Shown here piece after piece: positions 7,529 to 9,321 of a DNA stretch of 9,321 nucleotides (position 1 is its first letter; each line of letters starts with the position of its first letter). The position numbers and the translations under genes are program-made. This stretch comes from JABDPF01 sp036351575 (GTDB taxonomy: Bacteria; Pseudomonadota; Gammaproteobacteria; Xanthomonadales; SZUA-36): positions 1-9,321 of the forward strand of contig JAZBPJ010000063.1 in the NCBI GenBank assembly GCA_036351575.1. The letters are read 5' to 3'. Below the pieces are notes generated by a model. The model made no database searches. It was not told the origin of the DNA and was given only the letters and a program-made list of their open reading frames with translations.

Positions 7529-9321
7529 TGCGCTCGCTCCAGCACGATATGCCCCCGTTCATCGATCTCGGCAGACCAGCCCGGCGGTATGACGGTGGTG
7601 GTCTGGGCCTCGGTCAGCAACGCCGGGCCCTTGACCTGCTCACCCGGGACGAGTGCGTCACGCAGCAGCACCCGCGCTTCGACCTCCTGGCCGGCAGCCG
7701 TGTCGAACAGCCGCTGCACACCCATGTCACCATCGAGCCCGGAACCCCGCGGCGCCGCGGCTTCACCCGGAGCGGGCGGCGGCTCGGACAAGGTCAGGGT
7801 CCAGCTCAGCACCTCGATCTCCACGCCCTCGATGGTGCGGCCGTAAAGTCGTGCATAAGCGGCTTCAAAGGCCTTGCGAAATACCACTGCATGACCTTCA
7901 CCGTATTCCTCGACCGGCAGTCCAACCAGGATTTCGTGGCCCTGGCCCTCGTAACGCATGTGGGCGTGCCGGGCCTCGGTGAGATCTTCTGAATCGGTTC
8001 CGAGGCGCACCACGCCCAGCGATTCGGCGTGCATTGCCGCCATCAGCTCGTTGAGCCCGGCGCAGTCCAACTGCGACAGGCTCTGCCGGCGGCTGCGCAC
8101 CACCTCGTAGGCCACCGGCGCCAGCAGGAAACCCACGGCCGAACCGACGCCGGCTTCGGCCGGAACCACGATCCGGCGCACGCCCAGCTTTTCGCCCAGC
8201 CGCGCGGCGTGCAGCGGCGCGGCGCCGCCAAAGGCGATCATGTCGCGGGCACCGAGTTCCATGCCGAACTCGGCCGCGTGCGCCCGCGCCGCCGCCGTCA
8301 TGTTCTCGTCGACAACCTCGCTCACAGCGAGCGCGGCCAGGTCGGTTTCGAGCTCCATGGGAACCGCGATGTGGTTTTGCAGCGCGTTTTTCGAGGCCTC
8401 GCGGTCCAGCGCGAAGGTGCCGCCGGCGAAGGTCTCCGCGACGATGCGGCCGAGCTGCACGTCGGCATCGGTCACCGTCGGGTTTTTGCCGCCCCGGCCG
8501 TAAGCCGCCGGGCCGGGTTCCGAGCCGGCGCTGTCCGGGCCCACCTGGATGCGGCCCAGCTTGTCGATGCGGGCGATGGAACCGCCGCCGGCGCCGATTT
8601 CGACCATCTCGATAACCGGGATGCGAACCGGCAAGCCGCTGCCTTTGCGAAAGCGGTACACCCGGTCGACCTCAAAACTGCGCGAGGTCAGCGGTTCAAA
8701 ATCGTCGATCAGGCACAGCTTGGCCGTGGTGCCGCCCATGTCGAAGGACAGCACGCGGTCCAGGCCCGCGCCTTGCGCGACGTGGCGCGCCAGGATGGCG
8801 CCGCCGGCCGGTCCGGATTCCACCAGCCGGATCGGGAACTTCATCGCGGTTTCCAGCGTGGTCAGACCGCCGCCCGAGGTCATCAGCAGAAAAGGGCAGT
8901 TAAAACCCAGTTCCTTCAGTTCGCCGGACAGGCGCTGCAGGTAGCGGGCCATCAGGGGCCGCACGTAGGCGTTCGCGCAGGCGGTGGACAGCCGCTCGAA
9001 CTCGCGGATCTCGGGGCAGACCTCCGAGGCCAGGGTCAGCGAGAGCTCCGGGCGCTTTCGCGCCAGCCAGTCCGCGGTGCGCTGCTCGTGTTCGGGGTTC
9101 ATGAAAGCATGCAGGTAGCCGATCGCGACGCTCTCGACGCCGTGCTCGTCCAGCACCGGCAGGGCCCTTTCAAGCGATTGCATTTCCAGGGGAACCAGCA
9201 CCCGGCCGTCGCGGTCCATGCGCTCGCGGACCGGCAGCCGCAGTTGGCGCGGCACCAGCGGACTCGGTCGGTCGATCATCACGTCGTACTGCTCGAAACG
9301 GTCCTCGTGGGCCATTTCCAG
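7525..9321 (-). CDS. hyuA: Hydantoinase A / 5-oxoprolinase alpha-type subunit (HyuA family), 5' partial
   Basis: The frame is open to the right edge (codons from 9321 on the minus strand), so the internal ATG at 9315 is not the start. The usual N-terminal segment with the first nucleotide-binding motif (DxGGTFTD type) is outside; roughly 100 residues are inferred to be missing from a usual length of about 690-700. Numbering from that ATG, visible family motifs are PLVPRQLRL (20-28), MTSGGG (145-150), ESGPAGG (176-182), FDMGGTTAK (191-199, an ASKHA-fold phosphate-binding loop), GAGGGSIA (241-248), VGPDSAGSEPGPAAYG (258-273), VTDAD (281-285), FGGAAPLHA (362-370) and VPAEAGVGSAVGFL (384-397). 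A C-terminal beta-rich domain follows to residue 596 and includes the characteristic QTTTVIPPGW. It supplies the ATP-binding subunit for the HyuB encoded immediately downstream, with a four-base ATGA overlap. The order hyuA-hyuB is standard. Any transporter, regulator or companion enzyme that would reveal the substrate is off the window. Confidence 0.93.
   Translation of the reverse strand: MEMAHEDRFEQYDVMIDRPSPLVPRQLRLPVRERMDRDGRVLVPLEMQSLERALPVLDEHGVESVAIGYLHAFMNPEHEQRTADWLARKRPELSLTLASEVCPEIREFERLSTACANAYVRPLMARYLQRLSGELKELGFNCPFLLMTSGGGLTTLETAMKFPIRLVESGPAGGAILARHVAQGAGLDRVLSFDMGGTTAKLCLIDDFEPLTSRSFEVDRVYRFRKGSGLPVRIPVIEMVEIGAGGGSIARIDKLGRIQVGPDSAGSEPGPAAYGRGGKNPTVTDADVQLGRIVAETFAGGTFALDREASKNALQNHIAVPMELETDLAALAVSEVVDENMTAAARAHAAEFGMELGARDMIAFGGAAPLHAARLGEKLGVRRIVVPAEAGVGSAVGFLLAPVAYEVVRSRRQSLSQLDCAGLNELMAAMHAESLGVVRLGTDSEDLTEARHAHMRYEGQGHEILVGLPVEEYGEGHAVVFRKAFEAAYARLYGRTIEGVEIEVLSWTLTLSEPPPAPGEAAAPRGSGLDGDMGVQRLFDTAAGQEVEARVLLRDALVPGEQVKGPALLTEAQTTTVIPPGWSAEIDERGHIVLERAQ
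7537..7540 (-). promoter_or_regulatory. Ribosome binding site of hyuB inside hyuA
   Basis: On the minus strand GGAG lies eight bases before the hyuB ATG (7528-7526), within the last codons of hyuA. Together with the ATGA overlap it fits reinitiation or coupled translation of the two subunits. Confidence 0.55.

Noticed and set aside
5888..7846. Plus-strand open frame of about 650 codons antisense to hyuB and the end of hyuA
   Set aside because: The minus-strand frames carry unmistakable HyuB and HyuA motifs throughout. The antisense translation has no recognisable domain and is rich in Arg, Ala, His and Val, as expected of a GC-rich shadow frame.

Overview
The window is an ordinary-looking stretch of a GC-rich proteobacterial chromosome. 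I would guess a gammaproteobacterium from the overall protein character and base composition, but no marker gene here fixes the taxon. It is almost entirely coding: four long genes in two convergent pairs, with two of the four running off the window edges. I see no rRNA, tRNA, CRISPR array, transposase, integrase or phage gene, and no frameshift in the four main reading frames.

Left half, plus strand: a very large BNR/Asp-box beta-propeller protein of the VPS10/sortilin-like 'glycosyl hydrolase' type, missing its N-terminus, ends at 2995. After a 53-base gap comes a complete DUF2339-family polytopic membrane protein (3049-5745). The two may share a transcript, but no functional link can be read from the sequence.

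Right half, minus strand: a hydantoinase/oxoprolinase pair. HyuA, missing its N-terminal part at the window edge, and HyuB overlap by four bases (ATGA), so translation is probably coupled and the two subunits form one enzyme. These ATP-dependent enzymes act on 5-oxoproline, hydantoins or related substrates; the exact substrate cannot be told from this window.

The only substantial non-coding stretch, 5746-5908, lies between the two convergent gene pairs. It holds the most notable object in the window: a roughly 90-base nested inverted repeat (5789-5878), with a long outer stem enclosing two hairpins that have similar apical sequences. It lacks the T-run of a standard terminator and may be a dispersed palindromic element or a structured RNA. 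The last residues of HyuB, right beside it, are encoded by a short imperfect direct repeat and look degenerate compared with the usual family C-terminus.

No clearly new system is visible. The findings concern the convergent intergenic element and its edge.
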